NCBI GenBank assembly: GCA_035516155.1
Contig: DATJAP010000021.1
Coordinates: 1-64,000 of the forward strand
DNA: 64,000 nucleotides
Direction of reading: 5' to 3'
Source of the DNA: JAJYKN01 sp035516155
Lineage (GTDB): Bacteria > Nitrospirota > UBA9217
The translations under genes were made by a program, and so were the position numbers. A model generated the notes under the pieces. The model saw nothing but the letters and a program-made list of their open reading frames with translations, did not search any database and was not told the origin of the DNA. Below are positions 10,012 through 18,023 of the stretch, in pieces. Position 1 is the first letter of the stretch. Every line of letters begins with the position of its first letter.

Positions 10012-10616
10012 GTGAAATGGTGAGAAAAGCATCGGTTGAAGAGATCATCAATCACTGGATCCTAGCGGGAAGCTGTATCCTCCTGATCATCACAGGCTAC
10101 GGGTTTCTTTTCAAAATTGAGCCAATGTATGCCCTTTTCGGAAGCAATATGACTATGAAGATCGTTCATAACTGGACCGGCGTGGTGTTCTCCGCTTCCC
10201 TCTTCGCCACCCTGTTCAATTATCTCCATGAAGCGCTGACATACGATGCGGATGACTGGGCCTGGATCAAGATGGGAGGAGGATATCTCTCCAAAAAACA
10301 GACGGTTGCCCCTCCCATGGGGAGATTTAACACGGGGCAGAAACTTTACTACCTTGTGATCCTGCTCGCAGGCATCGTAATATCCGCGTCAGGCTTCTCG
10401 ATCTGGCTCGTACAGGGCAATCGCTCTCTCACGCTCGCGTCCCACCTGATGCACAATATGGCTTTCGTACTCTTCGTGATGGCTGTTCCGGCCCATGCCT
10501 ATCTCGGGACACTCGCGAACCCGGGCCTGCTCCGGATTATGATTAACGGTACGGTGCCCCTGGAAGTCGCCAAAAAGAGATACCCTAAATGGATGAAAGA
10601 AATCGGGAAGATGTAA
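10008..10616 (+). CDS. fdnI: formate dehydrogenase cytochrome b (gamma) subunit
   Basis: A 202-residue integral membrane cytochrome b556-type subunit of about four helices. Histidines suited to haem ligation occur at INHWILAG, VHNWTGVVF, NYLHEAL and SHLMHNMAFVLF. It should pass electrons from the beta subunit to menaquinone on the cytoplasmic side. It overlaps fdnH by four bases, so translation is probably coupled. A strong intrinsic terminator follows 19 bp after the stop codon, ending the operon. No accessory fdhE or fdhD lies nearby. Confidence 0.93.
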   Translation: MSEMVRKASVEEIINHWILAGSCILLIITGYGFLFKIEPMYALFGSNMTMKIVHNWTGVVFSASLFATLFNYLHEALTYDADDWAWIKMGGGYLSKKQTVAPPMGRFNTGQKLYYLVILLAGIVISASGFSIWLVQGNRSLTLASHLMHNMAFVLFVMAVPAHAYLGTLANPGLLRIMINGTVPLEVAKKRYPKWMKEIGKM

Positions 10617-10634
10617 GCATCGTCCATGGTTAAC

Positions 10635-10674
10635 ATACCCCTGCCCTTTTATACAAAGGCAGGGGTATTTCTTT
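10635..10674 (+). terminator. intrinsic terminator of the fdn operon
   Basis: A perfect 11-bp stem, ATACCCCTGCC at 10635-10645 and its complement at 10658-10668, is followed by TTTCTTT. Confidence 0.9.
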
Positions 10675-11165
10675 AAGCATGTTATGGTTTTTCTATTCAG
10701 GAAGCAAGTTCAATGAAGTAGCTCTTGCGCCAAATTTCCTTTTTATCATCAGCGCCGTGAAACCTCGGCCATTAGGTAGGGGAGGATTCCAATGATTATG
10801 ACATGGCCACGCACCAGGAAACGTTCCTCTCTCACTTGCTGGGTGAAGTATCATGCAGTGTATAACGCCCGTGACAAGGACGCATCCCGAATCTTCTTCA
10901 AGAACACAGTCTCTTCTCATCAGGATTGAAGAAGTGCATGTCACTTTCCATACGCGAAAGGCCCCTTCTGCCACAGTATCCCTGTCATCATATTGCCCTG
11001 GATTATCCAGAATCTACTTCAGGGAACGGTCATGCTCTAAACATTTGAGTCAGCCGAGCGCACGGGGATCGGTATGTTTTTTAATCCTCATACCCCAGGT
11101 ACCGCTTGAAATAATCGCTTTTTTAAAAGGAAGGGACATGCAGGCTGCGATTGGCAGGCTTGTAC
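10675..11165. other. intergenic, no gene seen
   Basis: The stretch separates the fdn terminator from the htpX terminator. Open frames here (for example 10853-11314 on the plus strand, which runs into the htpX antisense) have no motif or ribosome site. Confidence 0.5.
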
Positions 11166-11199
11166 AAAATAAAAAAAGCCTCAGAGGCATCTCCGAAGC
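11166..11199 (-). terminator. intrinsic terminator of htpX
   Basis: Read on the minus strand, a 9-bp stem with G-T pairs (GCTTCGGAG / CTCTGAGGC, loop ATGC, 11178-11199) is followed by TTTTTTTATTTT. It lies 48 bp past the htpX stop. Confidence 0.8.
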
Positions 11200-11246
11200 C
11201 TTGCGTATTCATGGCCTAATAAATATATTTCACCAGTTGTATTACG

Positions 11247-12104
11247 CTATCTGCTGCCCCGAGCCATTTCATTCAGCCGTTTCACACGCTCAGCGATGGG
11301 CGGATGAGTGCTGAACAGGTTCATGATGCCGCCCCCTGTAAGCGGGTTCACGATGAACATATGAGCCGTCGCGGGTTTTGCATCCTCCATGGGGATGATC
11401 TGTGATCCTTTCTCCAGTTTCAGGAGTGCATTGGCCAGCCACGTGGGGTTGCCGGAAATTTCGGCGCCGCCTTTGTCAGCCTCATATTCTCTCGTTCTCG
11501 AAATGGCCATCTGGACAAGCATGGCGGCAATGGGCGCTACGATCATCATTACCAGTGCCACAATCGGACTGCCGCCTTCATCGTCGTTCCGTCTACTGCC
11601 TCCGCCGAAGATCATGGCCCACTGCGCCATTTGCGCGAGCATGCTGATCGCTCCCGCGATGGTCGCAACGATCGTGCCTGTGAGCATGTCGCGATGTTTG
11701 ATGTGGGATAGTTCGTGGCCAATCACGCCGCTCAATTCTTCGCGCGACAGAATCCGCATAATGCCGTGGGTTACAGCGACAACCGCATGCTCGGGGTTCC
11801 TCCCGGTTGCAAAAGCGTTCGGAGTTTCCTCGGGGATAATGTAGACTTTGGGCATGGGCAAACCAGCTCTCTGTACCAGCGTCCGTACGATTGAGTAAAT
11901 CTCAGGAGCTTCCGCTTCAGTTACGGGCTTGGCCCCGTACATTCGCAGAACAATTTTGTCGCTGAACCAATACATCCCAACATTCGTTATCGTAGCGAAC
12001 ACAATGGCCATGACCATGCCGCTTCTGCCGCCGAGAGCTCCACCGATGGCAACAAACAACACCATAAGAAATGTCATCAAACCAACTGTTTTTACCGTGT
12101 TCAT
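11247..12104 (-). CDS. htpX: protease HtpX homolog (M48 zinc metalloprotease)
   Basis: Inner-membrane zinc protease for quality control of membrane proteins. It has 285 residues. Two N-terminal membrane helices (VGLMTFLMVLFVAIGGALG; MVMAIVFATITNVGMYWF) precede the cytoplasmic catalytic domain. GHELSH gives the two zinc histidines and catalytic glutamate, and TREYEAD gives the third ligand. Two more helices lie between (about 150-215). I start at 12104, after GGAGGG. The frame stays open upstream through the antisense of tRNA-Gly, but that extension (GAGGGIRTRDPNLGK) is a tRNA shadow and not protein. It appears to be a single-gene unit with its own terminator. Confidence 0.95.
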   Translation of the reverse strand: MNTVKTVGLMTFLMVLFVAIGGALGGRSGMVMAIVFATITNVGMYWFSDKIVLRMYGAKPVTEAEAPEIYSIVRTLVQRAGLPMPKVYIIPEETPNAFATGRNPEHAVVAVTHGIMRILSREELSGVIGHELSHIKHRDMLTGTIVATIAGAISMLAQMAQWAMIFGGGSRRNDDEGGSPIVALVMMIVAPIAAMLVQMAISRTREYEADKGGAEISGNPTWLANALLKLEKGSQIIPMEDAKPATAHMFIVNPLTGGGIMNLFSTHPPIAERVKRLNEMARGSR

Positions 12105-12260
12105 TGATTCTTCTTTCCCTCCATTAATATTACATGATAGTATTATTAAAGTACCACAGTCTGGATCGCGCGTCAATAGTAACGACGATACTTTTCTGTT
12201 GACAAGGATATACCACTTTGCTATATTTGCAAGGCTTGAAGGGGCGAAAATGAGGTTCAT

Positions 12261-12336
12261 GCGGGTGTAGCTCAGTTGGTAGAGCACAACCTTGCCAAGG
12301 TTGGGGTCACGGGTTCGAATCCCGCCACCCGCTCCA
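12261..12336 (+). tRNA. tRNA-Gly (anticodon GCC)
   Basis: A complete cloverleaf. The acceptor GCGGGTG pairs with CACCCGC, the anticodon loop reads CTTGCCAAG, the T arm is CGGGTTCGAATCCCG, and CCA is encoded. Its 3' half from the anticodon onward is the attachment core used by the adjoining integrated element. Confidence 0.98.
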
Positions 12337-12338
12337 TT
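12289..12338 (+). repeat. attachment site copy 1 (inside tRNA-Gly)
   Basis: A 50-bp core from the anticodon stem to just past CCA. It is identical to 22205-22254 and 43/50 identical to 30759-30808. It is the integrase-proximal att site and keeps the tRNA functional. Confidence 0.92.
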
Positions 12339-12363
12339 AAACTCTCTGAAATTAGATAGCATT

Positions 12364-13575
12364 TTACCCTACCCTCTCAGCTCCAGCCGCATTAGATTCC
12401 GTCAGCTGTGTCAGTTTTGTGTCACTTGGTGAAGCGAACACTTCATCCATCACGTTAGCGGCTTTCAGCATGTGCGTCGGTGCCAGGTGCGCGTACTTCA
12501 TCGTCTGCTTGAGTGTCTTATGACCAAGCAGCTTTGAGATCGTCGCTATGTCAATCTTGCCGCTCATCATGGCCTGGCTTGCAAAGGTGTGTCTCAGGTC
12601 GTGAAAGTGAAAGTTAATTATCCCCGCCGCTCTTACCGCCGAGTTGAAACTGCGCTTCACATCTTCATACGGTCTTAATGTGTCTGGGTCATGGAACACA
12701 TACGCGACCAATTCCCGCAGACCTTGCTCCCCCACAAAGTGACGTGGTACTTTGTTGAGCGTTGCCCTCAATGTCTTGTTAATGGGTATCTCCCGCCTCT
12801 CGCCGTTTTTCGTCTTGTCCAGAAGAATGAAATTGTGCGTGAGGTCCACTTGCTCCCATCGCAACTTGAGGATTTCCGACTTTCTCATGCCGGTATGCAG
12901 AGCAGTTATCACAATCGGCTGTAAATGGGGTTCAGACACGCTGACAAGTTTTCCGGCCTCGGTCACTGACAGATACCGCAATCGGCCTACCTCTTTCGGT
13001 AATTTCACTTTTCTGACCTTCTTTAGAACCGAGTCCTCGACCATATCCCACTCGACGGCCTTCGTGAACATATTCTTGACCGTGTTCATGATCCGGTTAA
13101 CGCTTGAGTCCTCCATCGGTCCCGGCTCGACGAACTTGCCGGATTTAAAATGCTGAGGCTTTCGCAGTCCCTTCCTTTTCAAGTCACGCTGCAGTTCTTC
13201 CATGATGTGAAGGTTGAACCGTTTGAGCAGCATATCCCCGATCCTGATTGACTGTGCGTTTCCGTTCGCATCGATAATGGAAAGTTCCCGTTCTTTCAGC
13301 CGGTCGATTATGTAGCCCTTCACCTTGCCCGATCCCTGGCCCTCAACATGTTGCTTATATCTCTCTGCCAGCACGTCAAACCGATAATCGGGGATCTTCT
13401 TTAGCTGTTCCGGTTCCTTCCCGTCCTTGATCGCCGCAACAACCTTCGCTCTCTCCGCTACCGCATCGGCTTGCTTTGTGGAGAATGAAGATTTTCTAAT
13501 CATCTTGCCGGTGTGGTCCTGGTAACGATACCACCATGCGCCACCGCGTTTATAAACTCCACGATACTTTGCCAT
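12364..13575 (-). CDS. int: tyrosine recombinase (phage-type integrase)
   Basis: A 403-residue site-specific recombinase. It has an N-terminal Arm-binding segment (YRGVYKRGGAWWYRYQD), a core-binding SAM-like domain at about 65-200, and a C-terminal catalytic domain. The catalytic residues are Arg in HTGMRKSEILKLRW, His/Arg in HDLRHTFASQ, His in LLGHKTLKQT, and Tyr in MKYAHL. The stop lies 27 bp from tRNA-Gly, the expected place for the integrase of a tRNA-targeting element. AGGAGGT-type pairing (GGGAGGTG) upstream of the ATG overlaps the end of the Xre gene, so the two are probably co-transcribed. A second, related integrase fragment lies at 22267. Confidence 0.96.
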   Translation of the reverse strand: MAKYRGVYKRGGAWWYRYQDHTGKMIRKSSFSTKQADAVAERAKVVAAIKDGKEPEQLKKIPDYRFDVLAERYKQHVEGQGSGKVKGYIIDRLKERELSIIDANGNAQSIRIGDMLLKRFNLHIMEELQRDLKRKGLRKPQHFKSGKFVEPGPMEDSSVNRIMNTVKNMFTKAVEWDMVEDSVLKKVRKVKLPKEVGRLRYLSVTEAGKLVSVSEPHLQPIVITALHTGMRKSEILKLRWEQVDLTHNFILLDKTKNGERREIPINKTLRATLNKVPRHFVGEQGLRELVAYVFHDPDTLRPYEDVKRSFNSAVRAAGIINFHFHDLRHTFASQAMMSGKIDIATISKLLGHKTLKQTMKYAHLAPTHMLKAANVMDEVFASPSDTKLTQLTESNAAGAERVG

Positions 13576-13581
13576 AGTTTT

Positions 13582-13758
13582 TCACCTCCCTTCTTTTTTG
13601 ACGCAATCAAGCAGGAGCTGCAAGATCGTGCTTGGCGTCTTTTGCCCAGCCTCAAGCAGATAGATGTAATTCTCTGTGCAACCCAGGCGTTGACCGAAGG
13701 CTTTCTGCGAGAAGTTCAGAGATTTTCTCAAAGTCCGTATTTTCTTTGCCGTCCACAT
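13582..13758 (-). CDS. small Xre-family HTH regulator (58 aa)
   Basis: A single HTH_3 domain that spans the whole protein. It begins MWTAKKIRTLRKSLNFSQ, followed by KAFGQRLGCTENYIYLLEAG, the turn and recognition helix region, and TPSTILQLLLD. It is too short for a separate dimerisation domain. It lies directly upstream of the integrase, and the integrase ribosome site sits inside its last codons. A perfect 15-bp palindrome between the -35 and -10 of its promoter suggests self-repression. By position it could act as the switch regulator of the element, in the role of Stl or cI-like repressors; that role is inferred. Confidence 0.85.
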   Translation of the reverse strand: MWTAKKIRTLRKSLNFSQKAFGQRLGCTENYIYLLEAGQKTPSTILQLLLDCVKKEGR

Positions 13759-13772
13759 GTTCTATGCCTCCA

Positions 13773-13807
13773 ATTATACCTAACTAAGTTAGGCTTTGTC
13801 AAGGTAT
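13773..13807 (-). promoter_or_regulatory. Xre promoter with embedded palindromic operator
   Basis: Minus strand: consensus TTGACA, an 18-bp spacer and consensus TATAAT. The spacer contains the perfect palindrome CCTAACTTAGTTAGG (13779-13793). The -10 box is only about 17 bases from the ATG, so the GGAGG lies at or upstream of the expected start point and the mRNA would be nearly leaderless. Confidence 0.75.
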
Positions 13808-13838
13808 TTCTAACCCGATGCCTTCACGGGAATTATAT

Positions 13839-13868
13839 TTGACAAGGCACAATGGTTTAACCTATTAT
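13839..13868 (+). promoter_or_regulatory. promoter of the divergent nuclease gene
   Basis: TTGACA (13839-13844), an 18-bp spacer ending in TTTAACC, and TATTAT (13863-13868) precede the 13917 gene. This promoter is independent of the leftward element operon. Confidence 0.7.
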
Positions 13869-13916
13869 TTATCATAAGAAACGGAAAGCCGACCGCTTCG
13901 CTAAGGAGGCTAAATA

Positions 13917-14711
13917 ATGGCTGTACCTAAGAAAGTAAATGAGCTAATTGAGAGCAGTGGAAACAATTTCCACGCGAAAGTTGCCCGATGGTTTTCTGAA
14001 AAAGGATGGGGTGTTATCGTGAGTCCTTACTACATGGACCAATCTCAAAACAAAGCCCGTGAAATCGATTTGATCGCAGAAAAGCTCTGGTCCGTGGAAG
14101 ATCAATCTAACCGCCGCGCGGACGATGTGGCCGTACGTCTGTTTATTGAATGCAAGTTCGTTCCGTCGCTGTCTGTATTCTGGTTCGCTGACAAAGACCA
14201 GAAATCGGCATTAAAACTTGTCTACAGCACCAAACCTTTCCGCCCGACTCATACACGTACCAAGGAGCACCACTATCTTTCTCAAAGTCCAAGTGTCGCA
14301 AAGTTATTCTCGACAAATTCAAGTAAAGCTAAAGCGCCAGAAAATGAACCCTTTTACAAAGCATTGAACCAAGTTCTCAACGCTACGGTGTCTATGCGTG
14401 GCCAGCCTGTATCCGTCCCCCCACTCAATGAATCGAATAGGGCTCCGAAGGCGCTTATCGAGTTTCCTGTGGTTGTGTGCAATTCGTTCAACCAGATTTA
14501 TTCCGTTGACTTCGACAGCAATTCCAAACCAGAGATGGTTACAGATAACTTTCAACTTGAGGTTCGCTACGCCTATATTGACAGGCATGGACAGCAACGC
14601 GATGAATATTTTTTACTCGATTTTGTCGAGTTTGATCAGCTTGAAAAATTCATGGAGGCTATTAATAAAGATGCAAATCTCGCAGTATCATTTGCACCGC
14701 TAACTGCCTGA
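13917..14711 (+). CDS. PD-(D/E)XK nuclease-like protein, candidate defence cargo
   Basis: A 264-residue protein of no named family that I recognise. The N-terminal 85 residues look like a restriction-endonuclease-like core: a helix (NNFHAKVARWFSEKGW), then REIDLIAEKL with D51, then a strand VRLFIECKF with E78 and K80, the D...ExK pattern. The remainder has no clear motif. It is the only rightward gene of the element and has its own good promoter and an AAGGAGG site. It overlaps the end of the next gene by 12 bp tail to tail. Position beside integrase and regulator is typical for anti-phage or addiction cargo. Function is inferred from the core motif only. Confidence 0.65.
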   Translation: MAVPKKVNELIESSGNNFHAKVARWFSEKGWGVIVSPYYMDQSQNKAREIDLIAEKLWSVEDQSNRRADDVAVRLFIECKFVPSLSVFWFADKDQKSALKLVYSTKPFRPTHTRTKEHHYLSQSPSVAKLFSTNSSKAKAPENEPFYKALNQVLNATVSMRGQPVSVPPLNESNRAPKALIEFPVVVCNSFNQIYSVDFDSNSKPEMVTDNFQLEVRYAYIDRHGQQRDEYFLLDFVEFDQLEKFMEAINKDANLAVSFAPLTA

Positions 14712-14972
14712 GAATGAGGGGTTCTTTTCAAAAAGCCGATCTATTGCTTTCTTCCTGAATCGTAAAAGGCCGTCGATTTTGAAATGCGGCAACGTGTGAA
14801 TGTGATTATAAACCCACTTTGGTGTGGTCTGAAGGTGTGCGGCCAGAGTTTCAACCGTGAAAACGGTATCGTCGGGAGTCGGATTATTCAATGCCCCCAG
14901 GCTGTCGAGGACACGCTTGGTGATCTCTGCGCTCAATTTCTCGATATCAGCATTTTCAAGCTCGATCTTCAT
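14700..14972 (-). CDS. AlpA/excisionase-like HTH protein (90 aa)
   Basis: A small MerR/HTH_17-type DNA-binding protein. The segment TVFTVETLAAHLQTTPKWVYNHIHTLPHFKIDGLLRFRK is the excisionase-family winged HTH; only part need be read as FTVETLAAHLQTTPKWVYNH. An N-terminal helix of about 30 acidic residues precedes it. Start chosen at the ATG after GGGGGAAAG; the frame stays open upstream but without supporting signals. Proteins of this kind direct excision or activate integrase and satellite genes (AlpA in P4 and Gram-negative PICIs). Role here is inferred from fold and setting. Confidence 0.75.
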   Translation of the reverse strand: MKIELENADIEKLSAEITKRVLDSLGALNNPTPDDTVFTVETLAAHLQTTPKWVYNHIHTLPHFKIDGLLRFRKKAIDRLFEKNPSFSGS

Positions 14973-15198
14973 CTTTCCCCCAAAATGACTTAATAACCCA
15001 GTGACACACCGACTGGCACACCCCGTTATAAGCTGTTGATGTTGCTTACCGTTTCCAATGGGCACTACCCCGCTCAGGTTGAGGCCTCCCCCCCTCGTTT
15101 CATGCAAGAGAGCCCCCGATGCCCTGTGCATGGCGATAACAGGACACCGGGGAAAACAGCGCCGCGCGGTCTCGCGACCAAGCCGGCAAGGCACGGCG

Positions 15199-15315
15199 CT
15201 AACCATTTTGTTTTTTCTCTTTCTTCTGCTCCGCTTCGGCCTTTGCGAAAGTATCGAACGTTTTTGGCGGCTTCATCTCTTTCTGGATGCTTTCAATTTC
15301 CTTTCTCTTCTTCAT
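15199..15315 (-). CDS. small charged protein (38 aa)
   Basis: The frame begins MKKRKEIESIQKEMKPP and ends AEAEQKKEKKQNG. It is highly charged and lysine/glutamate-rich, likely helical. A perfect AAAGGAGGT ribosome site precedes the ATG, which is the main support. It lies 30 bp after the scaffold-like gene in the same direction. The function is unknown. Confidence 0.55.
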   Translation of the reverse strand: MKKRKEIESIQKEMKPPKTFDTFAKAEAEQKKEKKQNG

Positions 15316-15345
15316 GGTAATACCTCCTTTTGACTTGTGGATAGG

Positions 15346-16437
15346 TTACTTTTGGAATCTATGCGGTGCAAAACGTCGGAGATGTTTTGAAATTTCTGCC
15401 TGGACACCCGAGTCCTCGCCCGTTGCACGATCGCGCTCGCTGCGATCGGGAATATGGCTATTACTTATTTTAGGTGAAGGGCGGCCAGCCGGTCCCGGCG
15501 CCGGTTTCCGAGTTTTTGTCAAACGGGTCCTGATTTCATGCAAGCGGACCGCGGCCTCATCCGGGCTTGAGGTGAGAATTTCCTCGGCGGTCTGGCGGTG
15601 GTGATGCAAAAAATATAAGAGCGCCAAACCGCTGCCATTTTGTAAATTTTTTTCGACGATTTGCCCCAGGAGAGCATTCCCGCCGAGGAGTGGGTCTTGG
15701 ATCACAGCATCAAAGGCTTTCCGAAGTCCCGGAAGACTGACTTCTTGTTTTTTTATGGTCGCATCCATCGTCGCGCGTTTCGCGGCCTGTTGTGCCTGTT
15801 TCGTTTGTTCGCTATGAAGCTGCATGACAACCTGGGCCGTTCTGATTGCTGTCTTTTTTTCTTCAAGCGCGGCATAGTCAATATTAAGGCGGCCGCTATC
15901 CCAATCGTCTTGAAGTTTTGCAATGGCGGCATCGGCATCGGCTTGCGTAAAATTGACTGGCGGGGCAAGAGGAGTCGAAGCCTGCACCGCACGGAGTCTC
16001 TCATTTTCTGCCGCCAATTCTTTCATGCGGAGCCGGTGCTTTTTCCATTCTGCCCTTTCGTGTAACGGTAGTTTATCATTGTCCGGCTTTTCTTCTGAAA
16101 GAAGTCTTTCCTGCGCGGCGATAGCCAGCTCTTCGGCGCTTAGGGGCTTCTCGGTCTTTTCCTCTTCTGTGGCTTCCGCTCCCTCTGCCGAGGCCTCTGC
16201 TCCTTCTTCCGTTTCAGAGACCGGCGGCTCGTCCTTCATTTCTAGTTTGGCGAGAGCGTTGTCGCTACTGTCGATCTCGATTTCTTGACCTCCGCCGGCA
16301 TCCTCGTTGACCTGTGCGTCTTGTTCCGTTACCGCCGCCAACTTTTTTTCATCCGCCCCTTCGAGCTCTTTCAGCAATTTTTCCGCTCCTGCACGCTGTG
16401 CGGGCGAAATTTCAATATGCCTCACTTCGTCGCTCAT
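15346..16437 (-). CDS. phage scaffolding-like protein
   Basis: A 363-residue soluble protein with a very acidic, low-complexity first third (Glu/Ala-rich, about 45-105), a long coiled-coil region (about 120-250), and a globular end. The end resembles the tail of phage head scaffolding proteins, where a partly conserved 'YL..HP..A..I..L...A...I..I...L' stretch occurs: here LLYFLHHHRQTAEEILTSSP and AVRLHEIRTRL, followed by a proline-rich tail. No capsid gene accompanies it. In a satellite such a protein could redirect helper capsid assembly, as P4 Sid does. The family assignment is by pattern only; a coiled-coil protein of another kind is possible. Confidence 0.5.
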   Translation of the reverse strand: MSDEVRHIEISPAQRAGAEKLLKELEGADEKKLAAVTEQDAQVNEDAGGGQEIEIDSSDNALAKLEMKDEPPVSETEEGAEASAEGAEATEEEKTEKPLSAEELAIAAQERLLSEEKPDNDKLPLHERAEWKKHRLRMKELAAENERLRAVQASTPLAPPVNFTQADADAAIAKLQDDWDSGRLNIDYAALEEKKTAIRTAQVVMQLHSEQTKQAQQAAKRATMDATIKKQEVSLPGLRKAFDAVIQDPLLGGNALLGQIVEKNLQNGSGLALLYFLHHHRQTAEEILTSSPDEAAVRLHEIRTRLTKTRKPAPGPAGRPSPKISNSHIPDRSERDRATGEDSGVQAEISKHLRRFAPHRFQK

Positions 16438-16548
16438 TTTGTTGTCTCCCCTCGGACTTTGGATATGCGTCCGTTCCCCGATTTAAGGGCTCGGGTCGGC
16501 CCTATTGCTCGCCGGTCCGGGAGGTCCCGGTTACGGTCGAGTTTATTT

Positions 16549-17238
16549 TTATCTTCGCCATCGCCGCGGTGACTGCCAACCCCCAGCACCTTCCCGCAGC
16601 TTGGCCTCCTGCTGTTGTGCGATGGAGGGAGGATGATACATTTTCGGTTCCTCCGGGGCAGCGATAGCAGCCAGCGGTGCTGGCGCTGGTGCCGGTTCCG
16701 GTTCTGGCTTCACGTCGATTACTGCGGGTTCCGGCAGGCTTTTAACAGGAGGCTCGGTCCTTTCCTGGGCTATGACTTTTCTTGTTATTATGCTCATACC
16801 CTGGGCCTCGCGTAACCATTTCACAAAATCTGCTTCGCTAATTTTTTGAATCGTCTCGACGGTGGCGTCAACTGCGACTTTGCTTTTGGGTTGATAGATG
16901 TTAGCGAGTTCGAGCAAGAGCCGTATGCAAACCACATCCCCGCGTCGTGCTCCAGCGGCCAGCGCATGACTCGCGCTCATGGCGTCGCGCCGGTAGATGC
17001 TTCGGACCTCACGCTCGTAGAGGTCGCAAAAGTTTTTACGCTCGAAAATTTGATAATATGTCTTGCGGCTGATGCCGGCCTTTTTTGCTATTTCCGTTAT
17101 GGGTAACAGCCGCGTCGAGGCATCAATCAAAATCTCTAGTAATTTGCGCTCTGCGCTGGTCAGTTCCGCAAACCTTGAAATATCCGATTCTCCAGCTTTT
17201 TTTGTTGCCTTTCTTTTCGGTTTAGCCCTGCTTTTCAC
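16549..17238 (-). CDS. small terminase-like (phBC6A51-type) HTH protein
   Basis: A 229-residue protein. A HTH segment (LPITEIAKKAGISRKTYYQI) is followed by a helical part, ASHALAAGARRGDVVCIRLL, that resembles the 'kA..GD..A.KL.LEL.G' signature of phBC6A51/TerS-like proteins. The C-terminus is a Pro/Ala/Glu-rich linker. TerS proteins recognise pac sites and recruit the large terminase; no large terminase is present here. I choose the GTG start after AGGGGAG; an ATG nine codons earlier lacks a site. It lies upstream of the scaffold-like gene in the same leftward series. An alternative is a transposase-type HTH protein. Confidence 0.55.
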   Translation of the reverse strand: MKSRAKPKRKATKKAGESDISRFAELTSAERKLLEILIDASTRLLPITEIAKKAGISRKTYYQIFERKNFCDLYEREVRSIYRRDAMSASHALAAGARRGDVVCIRLLLELANIYQPKSKVAVDATVETIQKISEADFVKWLREAQGMSIITRKVIAQERTEPPVKSLPEPAVIDVKPEPEPAPAPAPLAAIAAPEEPKMYHPPSIAQQQEAKLREGAGGWQSPRRWRR

Positions 17239-17318
17239 GGCTAATTCTCCCCTTGTGAATGTCAACCTTTTTCAACCGCTAACCTTACCCATTCTTACCC
17301 ACTTGTGATTTTGAAATG

Positions 17319-17579
17319 TTACCCTTTGTCACCCTTGCGATCTGGTAAAAACTCGCGCAATCCGACGAACCGCGATGTGTCAATCTTGACTCCGGGCTCC
17401 GGCATTGCAAGGCGGCCACAAACCAAAAGCTCGGCGACCGGCTCCGGGGCCTCGATCACGTCTCCTGCCTGGATCGCCTTTCCAACGCCGCAACCAAAAC
17501 ATGAAATGGGCCTCTCCTTGCACTCCTCGCAGAAGTGCCCTGATATCGTTTTTCCCTTGAGTGCTAATAGTTTGTTCAT
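17319..17579 (-). CDS. small Cys-containing protein (86 aa), unknown
   Basis: It has a cysteine group CEECKERPISCFGCGVG at residues 17-33, suited to a zinc knuckle, followed by a mixed region without a recognised motif. It starts at ATG after a good GGGAGGGAACG ribosome site. It belongs to the leftward element series between the TerS-like gene and the Cys-rich protein at 17640. Function unknown. Confidence 0.6.
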   Translation of the reverse strand: MNKLLALKGKTISGHFCEECKERPISCFGCGVGKAIQAGDVIEAPEPVAELLVCGRLAMPEPGVKIDTSRFVGLREFLPDRKGDKG

Positions 17580-17639
17580 CGTTCCCTCCCGGGAGCCTTA
17601 AATTTCGATTTTCTTGACACTCCCTGCCCTTACCATTGC

Positions 17640-18023
17640 CTAGCTACCCGCTCGGTCTAAAAGCATCTCTTTTTTTCTGAAACGGCCCTCTCTACCCCGT
17701 TCAATAAGTGTCTGCCGCTCTGTCTCTGATAGCTTCCGACTTAAATTCGGGTTTTTGCCGTACCTGAATTGGAATAAGGGACATTCGGCCTTGCCGTCAA
17801 CCAAGGGAATGCCGTAAAGCGAGTTATAGGCGACGGCCTGAGTTCCGCTTATCTGTCCGCTACAAGCCTCGACACAATGATTTGGCGCACAGGTCAGGCA
17901 ATGGGCTTTGATACGCTGTAACGGGGTTCCGGTTTTGTGCAAGGCACAATCCTTGCTCGTACATGCCCCCAAACCTCGACGACATACGCCGCATTCTATT
18001 TTGATTGCCCGGCTCGGTGTCAT
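17640..18023 (-). CDS. Cys-rich protein (127 aa), unknown
   Basis: Ten cysteines, all in the first two thirds: CGVCRRGLGACTSKDC, CLTCAPNHCVEAC, and a later single Cys before PLFQFRYGKNPN. The spacing suggests two or more zinc or iron-sulfur sites. The C-terminus is basic. The start MTPSRAIKIEC has GGAG upstream, and its ATGA overlaps the stop of the 51-residue gene before it, so translation is coupled. Similar small proteins occur in phages of anaerobic bacteria, but I know no function. Confidence 0.65.
   Translation of the reverse strand: MTPSRAIKIECGVCRRGLGACTSKDCALHKTGTPLQRIKAHCLTCAPNHCVEACSGQISGTQAVAYNSLYGIPLVDGKAECPLFQFRYGKNPNLSRKLSETERQTLIERGREGRFRKKEMLLDRAGS

Noticed and set aside
10853..11314. 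Protein-coding frame of 153 residues on the plus strand
   Set aside because: It runs antisense through the htpX terminator and end, with no motif, ribosome site or coding character.
12105..12362. N-terminal extension of HtpX
   Set aside because: The extension is the antisense reading of tRNA-Gly; HtpX proteins start at the MNTVKTVGL helix, which has a ribosome site upstream.
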